Shown here piece after piece: positions 18,229 to 26,613 of a DNA stretch of 64,000 nt. Below the pieces are notes generated by a model that saw only the letters and a program-made list of their open reading frames with translations, made no database searches and was not told the DNA's origin. Within the stretch, counting starts at the first letter, position 1. The number at the start of each line of letters is the position of its first letter. The stretch is from SZUA-100 sp965248135. GTDB taxonomy: Bacteria; Pseudomonadota; Alphaproteobacteria; Rhizobiales; Rhizobiaceae. Where the stretch lies: contig CBDFIN010000012.1 of NCBI GenBank assembly GCA_965248135.1, positions 2,356,001-2,420,000 on the forward strand, written 5' to 3'. Position numbers and translations under genes: made by a program.

Positions 18229-19080
18229 GTGAATATGACCGCTGATCCAGTTAGTGTTTGCCCGAAGATGGTCGCCAAGGATTACAAGTCGAAGATCAAG
18301 CCGGTCTGGTGCCCTGGATGCGGTGACTACGGTGTGCTGTTGTCATTGACAAAATCATTGGCCGAGTTGCAGCTGAAGCCGGAAAATGTAGCCGTAATAT
18401 CGGGCATCGGATGTTCTTCACGCATCCCCGCCTATCTCAATACCTTTGGTTTCCATGGGGTGCACGGGCGAGCACTGACGCTGGCAACAGGATTGAAAGT
18501 CGCGCGCCCGGATTTGACGGTTTTGGCTGCCGGCGGCGATGGCGACGGATTTTCTATCGGAGGCAATCACTTTCTGCATGCGTGCCGGCGCAATGTCGAT
18601 CTGACTTATATTGTAATGGACAATGAACTCTATGGCATGACAAAGGGCCAAGCTTCACCAACCAGTGATCCCGATTGGGAGTATGGCAAGCTCACCCCGA
18701 AGGGGACGAAAATGAAGCCGTTTCACCCGCTTGTTGTCGGGCTGGCTTCAGGTGCGAACTTCATCGCGCGCGTCTCAGGTACCAATCCCAATGGTGCAGT
18801 ACCGATCATAACCGAGGCGATAAAGCATCCTGGATTTTCGCTCGTTCACGTCCTCAGTCCCTGCATCACGTTTAACCGCGAGCAGCTGGAATGGAAGAAG
18901 AAGGTCCGCAATGCGGTGGTCCCTACGACCACGGATGCGGGCAAGGCGGCACGGTATCTGATGACCGATGATGGCATGAATCTCGGTATTCTCTACAAGG
19001 GCGATCGTCAGCCGTATCAGCCGAAAAATGAAAAAACGGTCAATAGTCCAGCCGATTTAGAACTGCAATTTTCAGTGTGA
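18229..19080 (+). CDS. korB: 2-oxoacid:acceptor oxidoreductase beta subunit (KorB type)
   Basis: About 283 residues. The TPP and FeS subunit signatures are present: VWCPGCGDYG, ISGIGCSSRIPAYL, GGDGDGFSIGGNHFLHACRR and MDNELYGMTKGQ. The third cluster Cys is in LSPCITF. I chose GTG 18229 because GGAG stands seven bases before it; ATG 18235 is possible. It forms the catalytic core with the gamma-alpha subunit and donates electrons to a ferredoxin, for which the gene at 23048 is the obvious local partner. Confidence 0.87.
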   Translation: MNMTADPVSVCPKMVAKDYKSKIKPVWCPGCGDYGVLLSLTKSLAELQLKPENVAVISGIGCSSRIPAYLNTFGFHGVHGRALTLATGLKVARPDLTVLAAGGDGDGFSIGGNHFLHACRRNVDLTYIVMDNELYGMTKGQASPTSDPDWEYGKLTPKGTKMKPFHPLVVGLASGANFIARVSGTNPNGAVPIITEAIKHPGFSLVHVLSPCITFNREQLEWKKKVRNAVVPTTTDAGKAARYLMTDDGMNLGILYKGDRQPYQPKNEKTVNSPADLELQFSV

Positions 19081-19162
19081 GGCTGATCTCCAGCATGATG
19101 AAAGCTTGTGACCGCGAACAGCCAAAGCCTAGCGCTACAACGAATAATCGGAGAGCAGGTTA

Positions 19163-20827
19163 ATGTTAGAAGGATGCCGACCATGGCCTGATGATCTTTG
19201 TGCCGTCTATCGGGAAAGGGGCTATTGGGAAGATCGGACAATCTGCGAGGTAATCGAGGAATCGATTCAAAAGAATGCCGCCAAAACCGCGCTGGTTTAC
19301 GGCGACGAGCGCATCTCTTACCGGGCGCTTGGACTAATGACCGACAGGCTGGCCCATCACTTTGTATCGGAAGGTATTTCCGCTCGGGATAGGGTTGTGT
19401 TTCAGCTCGATAACAAGCCTATTTTTATACCTGCCTTTTTAGCCCTGTTGAAAGTAGGTGCTATCCCGGTGATGGCATTACCGTCCCACCGGGAGCGAGA
19501 GATTGGCCATTTCATCCAATTCTCACAGGCAAGCACATACATGATCCCCCAGAAAATTCGTGGCTATGACTACACGGAAATGGCGGCTGGTATACTCAAA
19601 GATTGCGGCTCGCTGCAAAAAATTTTTGTAGCTGGAGAAGCCGATGGCGATCAAATTTCACTCATAGATAAATTGCAGGAGCCGGCAACAAACGAGGGGA
19701 ACACGGATATTCTCGGCAAGAGATGCGTGCCGCCGGACGATGTGGCGTTGATGTTGCTTTCAGGTGGCACCACCGCCATTCCCAAGCTCATCCCGAGAAC
19801 CCACAACGATTATGTTTATAATTTCAAGCGGAGCGCGGCAGTTGCTGGTTTCGATTCCGAGACGGTATTTTTGGCGGTGCTGCCGGTTGCCCACAACTAC
19901 ACACTGGCGTCTCCGGGAATCCTGTCGGTGTTGGAGCTGGGCGGATGCGTCGTTTTCTGTGACTCGGGCAAGCCGGAACACGTATTTCCTCTCGTGCAGC
20001 AGGAAAAAGTTACCAATATCAATGCTGCTGTTCCCCTGTTCAATCGCTGGCTCAACTCTGATGTCCCGTCAAAGTATGATCTCGGCAGCCTGAGGGCGGT
20101 CATGAACGGAGGTGCAAGGCTTGCGCCTGAGCTGCGCCGCCGCGCCGAAGCCGTATTCGGATGCCGCTTTCTTGAAAGTTTCGGTACAGGCGAAGGGTTG
20201 CTAATGCAAACCCGCCTTGACGACAGTGACGACATTCGAATGACCAGCTCCGGCCGCCCGATCTGCCCCGGCGATGAAATCAAGGTCGTGGACGAAAACG
20301 GGATCGAACTGGCAGACGGGGAAGTTGGAGAATTGCTTGTCCGTGGGCCATATACCATCCGCGGTTACTATAATTCGCCGGAGAATGACGAAAAAGCGTT
20401 TACTGAAGATGGTTTCTACCGGATGGGCGATTCAGTCCGCAAAGTCGGTGATTTTGTTTTTGCCGAGGGTCGCAAGAAGGACTTAATCAATAGAGGCGGC
20501 GAAAAAGTCAGCGTCGAAGAAGTAGAAAACCTCATTCTCGCACACGATTCAGTTGACGGTGTAGCCATCGTCGCAATGCCTGACGAGGTATTTGGCGAAA
20601 AAGCCTGTGCCTTTGTCACGCTTCGCCAAGGTTGCAGTCTAACCTTCGAACAATTGCAGGCGTTCCTGCTGAATTTAAAAATCGCAAAATTCAAGTTGCC
20701 CGAGCGGTTGATGGTTATTGATGATTTTCCGATCAGTCCTGCCGGCAAAATACTTCGAAAAAATCTCAGAGACAGAATTAAGACCATTGTCAATTTGGAG
20801 ACCAGGAAGGAATGTTTGCATGAATAA
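19163..20827 (+). CDS. Aryl acid AMP/CoA ligase (EntE-like)
   Basis: A 554-residue ANL-superfamily enzyme. The P-loop variant is LMLLSGGTTAIPKLIPRTHN; PVAHNYTLASPG is the acyl-binding His-Asn-Tyr segment shared with 2,3-dihydroxybenzoate-AMP ligases; ESFGTGEG and YRMGD complete the adenylation sites. The C-terminal lid has the lysine in SPAGKILRK. The N-terminus (PWPDDLCAVYRERGYW) also matches EntE. No carrier protein or peptide synthetase is nearby, and the next genes are an enoyl-CoA hydratase and an acyl-CoA dehydrogenase, so CoA ligation of an aromatic or alicyclic acid is more likely than siderophore synthesis. The stop overlaps the next start by eight bases. Confidence 0.82.
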   Translation: MLEGCRPWPDDLCAVYRERGYWEDRTICEVIEESIQKNAAKTALVYGDERISYRALGLMTDRLAHHFVSEGISARDRVVFQLDNKPIFIPAFLALLKVGAIPVMALPSHREREIGHFIQFSQASTYMIPQKIRGYDYTEMAAGILKDCGSLQKIFVAGEADGDQISLIDKLQEPATNEGNTDILGKRCVPPDDVALMLLSGGTTAIPKLIPRTHNDYVYNFKRSAAVAGFDSETVFLAVLPVAHNYTLASPGILSVLELGGCVVFCDSGKPEHVFPLVQQEKVTNINAAVPLFNRWLNSDVPSKYDLGSLRAVMNGGARLAPELRRRAEAVFGCRFLESFGTGEGLLMQTRLDDSDDIRMTSSGRPICPGDEIKVVDENGIELADGEVGELLVRGPYTIRGYYNSPENDEKAFTEDGFYRMGDSVRKVGDFVFAEGRKKDLINRGGEKVSVEEVENLILAHDSVDGVAIVAMPDEVFGEKACAFVTLRQGCSLTFEQLQAFLLNLKIAKFKLPERLMVIDDFPISPAGKILRKNLRDRIKTIVNLETRKECLHE

Positions 20828-21638
20828 ATTAAAGGGGGCCGAGTGGCGTCCAGAACACTTTGGATGGAACGTGGTCGACCGGATCGCGACAATCACACTG
20901 AATCGCCCGGAGCGGAAAAACCCTCTGACGTTTGAAAGTTACGCCGAATTGCGGGACACGTTTCACAAGCTGCAATACGCTGATGATGTTCGCGTTGTGA
21001 TTATTACCGGGGAGGGCGGCAACTTTTGTTCCGGCGGCGACGTCCATGAAATTATCGGACCGTTGGTCGGCATGGAGATGGACGAACTTCTGACATTTAC
21101 GCGCATGACCGGCAATTTGATCAAGGAAATGCGCAATTGTCCGCAGACCATCATATCGGCTGTTGATGGTATCAGCACCGGGGCCGGGGCCATCATTCCG
21201 ATGGCTTCTGATATGCGTTACGGCACGCCGAATTGTAAGACTGCGTTTTTGTTCGTCCGGGTCGGTTTGGCCGGGTGCGACATGGGTGCCTGTTCCATCC
21301 TGCCGCGCATTATTGGCCAGGGTCGGGCCAGTGAGCTTCTTTGCTCCGGCCGCGTCATGACCGCTGAAGAGGGTAAATCCTGGGGCTATTTCAACGAAGT
21401 TGTTGAGTCCGAAAAGCTGATGGATACGGCCCGCAACATGGCATTGAAATTAGCCAATGGCCCGGCTTTTGCCCATGGGGTAACCAAGAAATGCCTGCAT
21501 CAGGAATGGAGCCTGAACATCGAGCAGGCGCTTGAAACTGAAGCCGAAGCACAGGCGATCTGCATGCAGACCAAGGACTTCGAACGCGCATACAAAGCTT
21601 TCGTCAACAAACAAACGCCTGTGTTTGAAGGAAACTGA
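20820..21638 (+). CDS. Enoyl-CoA hydratase/isomerase
   Basis: A 272-residue crotonase-fold protein. The first oxyanion-hole segment GEGGNFCSGGDVHEI and the second DGISTGAGAIIPMASDMRYG are visible, with a catalytic-side region RVGLAGCDMGAC. It starts at ATG 20820 inside the end of the ligase gene and its TGA shares a base with the dehydrogenase ATG, so the three genes are tightly coupled. It would hydrate, or possibly open, a ring- or chain-derived enoyl-CoA. Which member of the superfamily it is (hydratase, isomerase or hydrolase) is not decided by the motifs. Confidence 0.83.
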   Translation: MNKLKGAEWRPEHFGWNVVDRIATITLNRPERKNPLTFESYAELRDTFHKLQYADDVRVVIITGEGGNFCSGGDVHEIIGPLVGMEMDELLTFTRMTGNLIKEMRNCPQTIISAVDGISTGAGAIIPMASDMRYGTPNCKTAFLFVRVGLAGCDMGACSILPRIIGQGRASELLCSGRVMTAEEGKSWGYFNEVVESEKLMDTARNMALKLANGPAFAHGVTKKCLHQEWSLNIEQALETEAEAQAICMQTKDFERAYKAFVNKQTPVFEGN

Positions 21639-22816
21639 TGAGCAACTCCTATCTCGAATGGCCGTTTTTTGAGAGCCGGCACCGCCAATTGGCATGCGAT
21701 CTTGAGGATTTTGCAAAAAACGATCTGGCTGACATTGCCGGTCAGGACTATCACGATGACCATATCCTGGATGTTTCCTGCCGTGAAATTGTTCGTCGGC
21801 TTGGCGCTGCCGGTTTCTTAGGCGCGTGCTGCCAAATCGACCCCGGAGATCGCTTTGACGTTCGTCGTCTATGTCTGAGCCGCGATATTCTTGCCAAACA
21901 CGACGGCCTCTTTGATTTCGCCTTTGCCATGCAAGGATTGGGCACCGGGCCGATATCTCTTTTCGGTAGTGACGAACAAAAAAAGCGATATTTGCCGCCA
22001 GTCGTCAGTGGTGAGCGAATTGCTGCATTTGCTTTATCTGAAACCGAGGCCGGCAGCGATGTCGCGGCAATGCAAGCCAAAGCGGTGGCGGATGGTGACG
22101 GCTACGTAATTAATGGCGCAAAAACCTGGATCTCCAATGGCGGTATCGCCGATCATTATGTGGTGTTCGCCCGCACCGGAAATGCCAGCGGTGCCGGAGA
22201 CCTGTCTGCCTTCATCGTCCATGCCGATAATCCTGGCTTGAACGTGTCAGAACGCATCCAGGTAATCGCGCCGCATCCTTTGGCAACCATTGTTCTTAGC
22301 GACTGCCGCGTACCCAAATCGTCCATGATCGGTGAACCTGGGCAGGGCTTTGCGATAGCCATGGGAACTCTGGATATATTTCGCAGTACAGTCGGCGCAG
22401 CCGCACTTGGCTTGGCCCGAAGAGCTTTGGAGGAAGCGGTACTGCGAGTGCATCAGCGCAAGGTATTCGGTAAATTGCTCAGCGAGTTCCAACTGACGCA
22501 GGCTAAGATTGCCGATATGGCGGTTGGCGTTGATGCCGCCGCCCTAATGGTTTACCGGGCTGCCTGGACCAAGGACAACCGCGATGGCAAGGTCACCCGA
22601 GAGGCTTCAATGGCCAAACTGGTCGCGACCGAAACCGCGCAACAGGTTATTGATATGGCGGTACAGCTATTTGGCGGAACAGGGGTTGTGTCGGGAATCC
22701 CGGTTGAAGTTCTTTATCGCGAAATTCGTGCATTGCGGATTTATGAAGGTACCAGTGAGATTCAAAAACTCGTCATAGCCAGGGATGTTCTCAAGGCTGC
22801 TGCTCCATCGGACTAA
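21638..22816 (+). CDS. Acyl-CoA dehydrogenase
   Basis: A 392-residue FAD enzyme of the acyl-CoA dehydrogenase superfamily. Signatures seen: AFALSETEAGSDVAAMQAKA, KTWISNGGIADHYVVFART, RKVFGKLLSEFQLTQAKIAD and a C-terminal LYREIRALRIYEGTSEIQKL, whose EGTSE holds the usual catalytic-base region. Its ATG overlaps the hydratase stop. It likely transfers electrons to ETF; no etf genes are in the window. The combination ligase-hydratase-dehydrogenase with an OYE reductase recalls aerobic aryl-CoA pathways such as that for 2-aminobenzoate, but the diagnostic monooxygenase is absent here. Confidence 0.86.
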   Translation: MSNSYLEWPFFESRHRQLACDLEDFAKNDLADIAGQDYHDDHILDVSCREIVRRLGAAGFLGACCQIDPGDRFDVRRLCLSRDILAKHDGLFDFAFAMQGLGTGPISLFGSDEQKKRYLPPVVSGERIAAFALSETEAGSDVAAMQAKAVADGDGYVINGAKTWISNGGIADHYVVFARTGNASGAGDLSAFIVHADNPGLNVSERIQVIAPHPLATIVLSDCRVPKSSMIGEPGQGFAIAMGTLDIFRSTVGAAALGLARRALEEAVLRVHQRKVFGKLLSEFQLTQAKIADMAVGVDAAALMVYRAAWTKDNRDGKVTREASMAKLVATETAQQVIDMAVQLFGGTGVVSGIPVEVLYREIRALRIYEGTSEIQKLVIARDVLKAAAPSD

Positions 22817-22889
22817 ATAATATTTGCGAATATTTGGCTGTGGCACTTGCGGTTTGAAAGTTTGCTCAGAAGCAAATTCGATCGACCTC

Positions 22890-22956
22890 GGGCAATACCA
22901 ACGCACCATTAGTCTTTCAAAAAATGACCAATTGTCAGTGCTGATTGGTATTGCCC
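22890..22956. repeat. Inverted repeat between convergent genes
   Basis: GGGCAATACCAA at 22890-22901 is the exact reverse complement of 22945-22956, with a 43-base loop that itself holds TGAC/GTCA. It lies in the 230-base gap between the acyl-CoA dehydrogenase stop and the ferredoxin stop, which converge. The loop is too long for a standard terminator. It may be a bidirectional 3'-end structure or the ends of a small mobile repeat. Confidence 0.4.
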
Positions 22957-23047
22957 TCGGGCGGAGATGCCATTTTCCCCGGTTTAAACCGAGTATGCCA
23001 AAAGCGGGATTTGCCACAGAGAATAGTGCATCTAACACGACAAACCC

Positions 23048-23290
23048 TCACGCATGGAGGGCTTGATATTTGATGTTCAATTGTTCCTTGGTTTCCGGGT
23101 GGCTTGGATCAGGAAATATGCACTCAACCGGACAAACCACCTGGCATTGAGGTTCCTCATGAGCCCCGACACATTCTGTGCATTTTGCCGGGTCTATCAC
23201 GTAGGGATCGTCCTCGGTGATTGCTTCGTTCGGACATTCAATAACGCACACATCACAACAGGTGCAGTCTTCCTGGATAATCAAAGCCAT
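23048..23290 (-). CDS. 2[4Fe-4S] ferredoxin (Alvin type)
   Basis: 80 residues. CTCCDVCVIECP gives one cluster and, with the last cysteines, the second: CTECVGAHEEPQCQVVCP has the loop insertion between the second and third cysteines that marks the YfhL/Alvin group. These low-potential ferredoxins accept electrons from 2-oxoacid oxidoreductases and feed enzymes such as benzoyl-CoA reductase. The gene is convergent with the dehydrogenase and is preceded by a long leader with a large hairpin and operator site D. It is the natural acceptor for the two 2-oxoacid enzymes of the cluster. Confidence 0.9.
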   Translation of the reverse strand: MALIIQEDCTCCDVCVIECPNEAITEDDPYVIDPAKCTECVGAHEEPQCQVVCPVECIFPDPSHPETKEQLNIKYQALHA

Positions 23291-23332
23291 GGTCTTTCGT
23301 CCCTCACTAGAACAGGCGGAGGTTCATGAGGA

Positions 23333-23445
23333 CCCATTTGATAGGCTCTATCGTTACCCTGCGAATGGAGCAGCGCGCCAGTCGATGGGAGGGATCGAGT
23401 AGGTGCTGCTGTCTCGACAGTGGACGACAGAGCCTATCAATTGGG
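23333..23445 (-). repeat. Large imperfect hairpin in the ferredoxin leader
   Basis: The 22-base arm at 23333-23354 and the reverse complement of 23424-23445 agree at 20 of 22 positions (core TTGATAGGCTCT). The loop is 69 bases. It lies 43 bases upstream of the ferredoxin start and downstream of site D, so it would be transcribed in the 5' leader. It could be a regulatory leader or a small miniature mobile element. Confidence 0.5.
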
Positions 23446-23472
23446 CCGGTTTGAACTTGCCTTAGTAGATAT

Positions 23473-23499
23473 CATAATACGTAATAAATTACATAATAA
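23473..23499 (+). promoter_or_regulatory. Candidate IclR-type operator, site D
   Basis: CATAATACGTAAT followed by AAATTACATAATAA. The inner part is a near-perfect inverted repeat of TAYGTAAT. It matches site C at 20 of 25 aligned positions. It lies 182 bases before the ferredoxin start on the other strand. The rest of the gap (23500-23933) shows no gene, repeat or RNA that I can support. Confidence 0.5.
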
Positions 23500-23933
23500 A
23501 TAATGTCAATATTTTCTGATTTTGAGTGGGAAGCTTCCGGCGTAGACACGTCCTCTCAAATTGGAAGATAAACAACGGTTTGCACTCAGCCCTTGAAGCT
23601 TGCGAATATATGCTGGAGGAGTTGTGGGAATGTTCTGGATCGACAAGCTGGCCAGCTGACAGATTTTGATAGCAAACACCAGGTCGGCGTTCTTCTAAAT
23701 CCTAAGAAATCATAGTGTGCGAATGCACCCTGGCTAGGCCTGTGCGATATCGGTCCTGCCCATCCAGTACCGTTGCCGGGAAGGATGGCACGTACAACCG
23801 CGCAGTCATACTGCCCGGCTGTGATTCATACCGGCTAAAGGTGAACCATTATCAGAATTACCAGATACTTCGACACAATTGCGCCGCCTGTGCGACTACC
23901 GATCGCCAGGGCGCGCGCAGACACAAACATTAT

Positions 23934-24734
23934 TCAGGTATCCGTTCCGCCGCCCGCGGGTAAGTTGACCACAGATCCCCAGTCACGGTTCATCCCTGTC
24001 ACACTCGACATCATCAGTTGGATAGCGGGTGTATTTTCGCCAAATAATTCAGGATTTGTTGTTATGGCCGATACGCTGCAGGCGATTGTCCCGTCGATGT
24101 TGAATATGGGAAAGGCTACCGCAAAAAGACCAGGAACAAACTTACCTGCAACTATTGAAAACCCTCTCTCCTGCGTTTCGGAGACTATTCTTTCGACATC
24201 GCGTTGTAAGAATTCCGACGATGCCAATTCCGTATCGACAATGGCGCGAGTTGATTCCCTATTGAGGTAACTCAGGAATATCTGGCCAGTTGCGGTTCGT
24301 ATGAGAGGCATTATTGCTCCCACGCCCATTGTTGAAATGACCGGCGGACCACCATGCTCGTTTCTGATCAGAACGGGACCGCGTTCTCCCCAAATGGCCA
24401 TATGACCGGATGTTCGAAGATCGACACAGATTTTCCGTAACAGTACACCAGCCTTGCCGACAATATCATTACGTTCAATTGCAATAAGCCCCAACCGGAG
24501 CGCCATTGGCCCGATACTATACAAGCCGGTTCTCTCGTCTTGCGACGCAAGTCCAATCCGAACCAGGCTGGTGACATATCTGTGCGCTTTGGCCGACGGC
24601 ATATCCGACGCTTCCGCAAGTTCTTTGAGGCGCATGGGGTATCGATATTCGCAAAGTGCGTTCAGTAGTTTCCCACCCACATCAACGGATTGAACCCCCC
24701 TGCGAGCGCTCTGATCAGTAAATTCTTCTTCCAT
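23934..24734 (-). CDS. IclR-family transcriptional regulator 2
   Basis: 266 residues, with the same two-domain build as the regulator at 7701: winged helix (RRGVQSVDVGGKLLNALCEY, MRLKELAEASDMPSAKAHRY) and effector domain (SGHMAIWGERGPVLIRNEHG through VAFPIFNIDGTIACSVSAIT). The two proteins are clearly paralogous in the recognition-helix region, where both have the AKAHRY or QKAHRY string. It is divergent from the TRAP transporter, with site E between them. It probably controls the transporter and itself, and perhaps other cluster promoters. Confidence 0.87.
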   Translation of the reverse strand: MEEEFTDQSARRGVQSVDVGGKLLNALCEYRYPMRLKELAEASDMPSAKAHRYVTSLVRIGLASQDERTGLYSIGPMALRLGLIAIERNDIVGKAGVLLRKICVDLRTSGHMAIWGERGPVLIRNEHGGPPVISTMGVGAIMPLIRTATGQIFLSYLNRESTRAIVDTELASSEFLQRDVERIVSETQERGFSIVAGKFVPGLFAVAFPIFNIDGTIACSVSAITTNPELFGENTPAIQLMMSSVTGMNRDWGSVVNLPAGGGTDT

Positions 24735-24795
24735 ACCGTGTTTCTACATCAAGAGCACTGTGAATGAAAAGTCGAGATTTGGAAATTATGTATTG

Positions 24796-24822
24796 CATAA
24801 TCTATTGCTATTAATGTAATAT
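24796..24822 (+). promoter_or_regulatory. Candidate IclR-type operator, site E
   Basis: CATAAT followed at the standard spacing by AATGTAATAT. The preceding bases GTATTGCATAAT (24790-24801) repeat site A exactly. It lies 61 bases before the divergent iclR gene and about 200 before dctP, and could serve both promoters. Confidence 0.45.
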
Positions 24823-25022
24823 ACCGATAACAAAGCGCGTGACAGCTCCCTCGGTTTTCCGGAGCGGTTGCGCAGGGAGGCTGGTGGTCTAATTGGCCAA
24901 GGCGCGGAGGTTCATCCCGATTTGGAAAGCGCAATGACCGTTGCGGACCGCCGTGTCTGTTTCTTTAAGCCGCATTGGTCGAACTGAGTTTGTTGTTTGC
25001 AAACAACGATGGAGGAAAAATA

Positions 25023-26069
25023 ATGAATTTCGATATTTTGAGAAGATCTCTTATTTGTGCGGCAGGTTCGGCCGCCATGCTGGCAGCCGCGCCGGTTGCT
25101 CTTGCTGCCGATATAACGCTGAAGATCAGTAATTTCTTACCGCCACAACATGGATTTACCGCCGATTTCATGGCGCCTTGGGCAAAGGAGCTTGAACAAA
25201 AAACCGGGGGAAAAGTGGCGGTCGAACTGTTTGACGCAACATCCGCATTCGGCAAAATCACCAGGCAGGCAGATCAGGTTCGAGCTGGCGTTATCGATAT
25301 TGCGTTGGGTTTAAACGGTATCCCGCGCGATCGTTTTCCGGCCAGCTCGATCATCGAGATGCCATTTCTCGTAAAACACGCAGATTCCGGATCGCGTGCC
25401 CTTTGGGCGATGTACAAAGAGGGGGCACTGGGTGACGAGTACGACGATTTCAAAGTGCTGGCCTTGTTCACCCATCACGGAGGTTTGATCCACACCGTCG
25501 ATAAGCCCGTGCGGTCGCTGGGGGACATCAAGGGTTTGCGTCTTCGCACACCCAGTCCGGCGGTTTCAGCAATGCTGAAGCAACTGGGCGCCTCACCGGT
25601 GGGCATGCCTCCGTCGGCCATCTATGAAAATTTGCAAAAAGGCAACCTCGATGGCGTCGTAACCACTTGGGATCTTGTCGGCGTGATCAAAGCCAACGAG
25701 TTGCTGAAGTTTCACACAAATGCTCAGGCGTATGTCGCCAGCTTCCATGTTGTGATGAACAAGAAAAAGTATGAATCGCTGCCCGATGATGTCCGTGCCG
25801 TGTTGGATGATATTTCCGGCGATGCGCTTGTTGCCCGCTTTGGCGACTGGTGGGACAAATGGGAAGCGCGTGGCCACAAAGATGCCGTGGCCCGGGGTAA
25901 TGAAATCATCGAGATCAACGCGGACATGCGTGCCAAATGGGCAAAGGAACTGCAGCCGATGATCGCCTCTTATCTGACCGGACTAAAGGATAAGGGAGTG
26001 GCTGATCCCCAGCAGGCCTACAAGCGTGTGCAGGAACTTGTTGTCAAGTTCGATGGGATGCGCAACTGA
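25023..26069 (+). CDS. dctP: TRAP transporter solute-binding protein (DctP family)
   Basis: 348 residues starting at ATG 25023, preceded by GGAGG. Residues 1-28 are a Sec signal peptide (SLICAAGSAAMLAAAPVALA, cleavage before ADI). The mature protein has the DctP fold with the conserved Arg region KGLRLRTPSPAVSAMLKQLG, which in the family holds the substrate carboxylate, followed by SAIYENLQKGNLDGV. It delivers an organic acid to the DctQM permease encoded next. The ligand is probably the acid metabolised by the island enzymes. Confidence 0.9.
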   Translation: MNFDILRRSLICAAGSAAMLAAAPVALAADITLKISNFLPPQHGFTADFMAPWAKELEQKTGGKVAVELFDATSAFGKITRQADQVRAGVIDIALGLNGIPRDRFPASSIIEMPFLVKHADSGSRALWAMYKEGALGDEYDDFKVLALFTHHGGLIHTVDKPVRSLGDIKGLRLRTPSPAVSAMLKQLGASPVGMPPSAIYENLQKGNLDGVVTTWDLVGVIKANELLKFHTNAQAYVASFHVVMNKKKYESLPDDVRAVLDDISGDALVARFGDWWDKWEARGHKDAVARGNEIIEINADMRAKWAKELQPMIASYLTGLKDKGVADPQQAYKRVQELVVKFDGMRN

Positions 26070-26074
26070 GGCAG

Positions 26075-26611
26075 ATGGAAACCGCTTCAAACAAACGTGA
26101 GAAGGAACCGTCGATAACTTCGGCGGTTCTTCTTCTCGACCGCGGGGTCATGGGTCTTACCACATTGATGGCCTATGTCGGCATTGGAGCACTGACGGTG
26201 GCGATCGTTGTCGTGGTGGTGGATGTCGTCTGGCGGCGAATTGGCGGAGGTTCCTTCATCGGAGCCGTCGATCTGACGCAGTTTAGCGTTGTGGCAGCGG
26301 CGTCCTGGGCAATCCCCTTCGCCTTTGCCCGCAATGCACATGTTTCGGTGGACATCCTGCACAACCAGTTTTCAAGCGCAGTCGCACGGTTCTTGGATGC
26401 CGCGGCGGCTTTGATCAGTGCAGCGTTGATGGCGTTTGTTCTGTGGTTGTCGTGGGGGCGGGCGATGGAGATCTGGGGTTATGGGGATGTTTCGCAGGAT
26501 CTGGCTGTTCCGATGATCCTGTTCTGGTCGTTTCTCCTCTCAGGGCTGGCGGTATCGTTTGTCACCTGCATCGTCAATTTTCTAAAAATACTCACTGTGG
26601 ATGTGAAATAA
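26075..26611 (+). CDS. dctQ: TRAP transporter small permease (DctQ family)
   Basis: 178 residues with four hydrophobic segments (TTLMAYVGIGALTVAIVVVV; QFSVVAAASWAIPFAFARNA; AAALISAALMAFVLWLSWG; PMILFWSFLLSGLAVSFVTC). This is the DctQ four-helix pattern with the NAHVSVD motif after helix two. It lies six bases after dctP and two bases before dctM, forming one operon. It joins the large subunit in the cytoplasmic membrane. Confidence 0.87.
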   Translation: METASNKREKEPSITSAVLLLDRGVMGLTTLMAYVGIGALTVAIVVVVVDVVWRRIGGGSFIGAVDLTQFSVVAAASWAIPFAFARNAHVSVDILHNQFSSAVARFLDAAAALISAALMAFVLWLSWGRAMEIWGYGDVSQDLAVPMILFWSFLLSGLAVSFVTCIVNFLKILTVDVK

Positions 26612-26613
26612 GC

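Noticed and set aside
19163..20827. EntE-like ligase as part of a siderophore locus
   Set aside because: No carrier protein, isochorismate genes or peptide synthetase nearby; neighbours are CoA-dependent catabolic enzymes.
2842..23290. Anaerobic benzoyl-CoA pathway island
   Set aside because: No BcrABCD, BamB-type reductase, dienoyl-CoA hydratase or ring hydrolase is present, so anaerobic ring reduction cannot be claimed.
26131..26142. Match to cttctcgaccgc of the tRNA-Leu 3' end, as a possible attR
   Set aside because: Only 12 bases, lying inside an intact dctQ gene within an unbroken dctPQM operon; chance is more likely.
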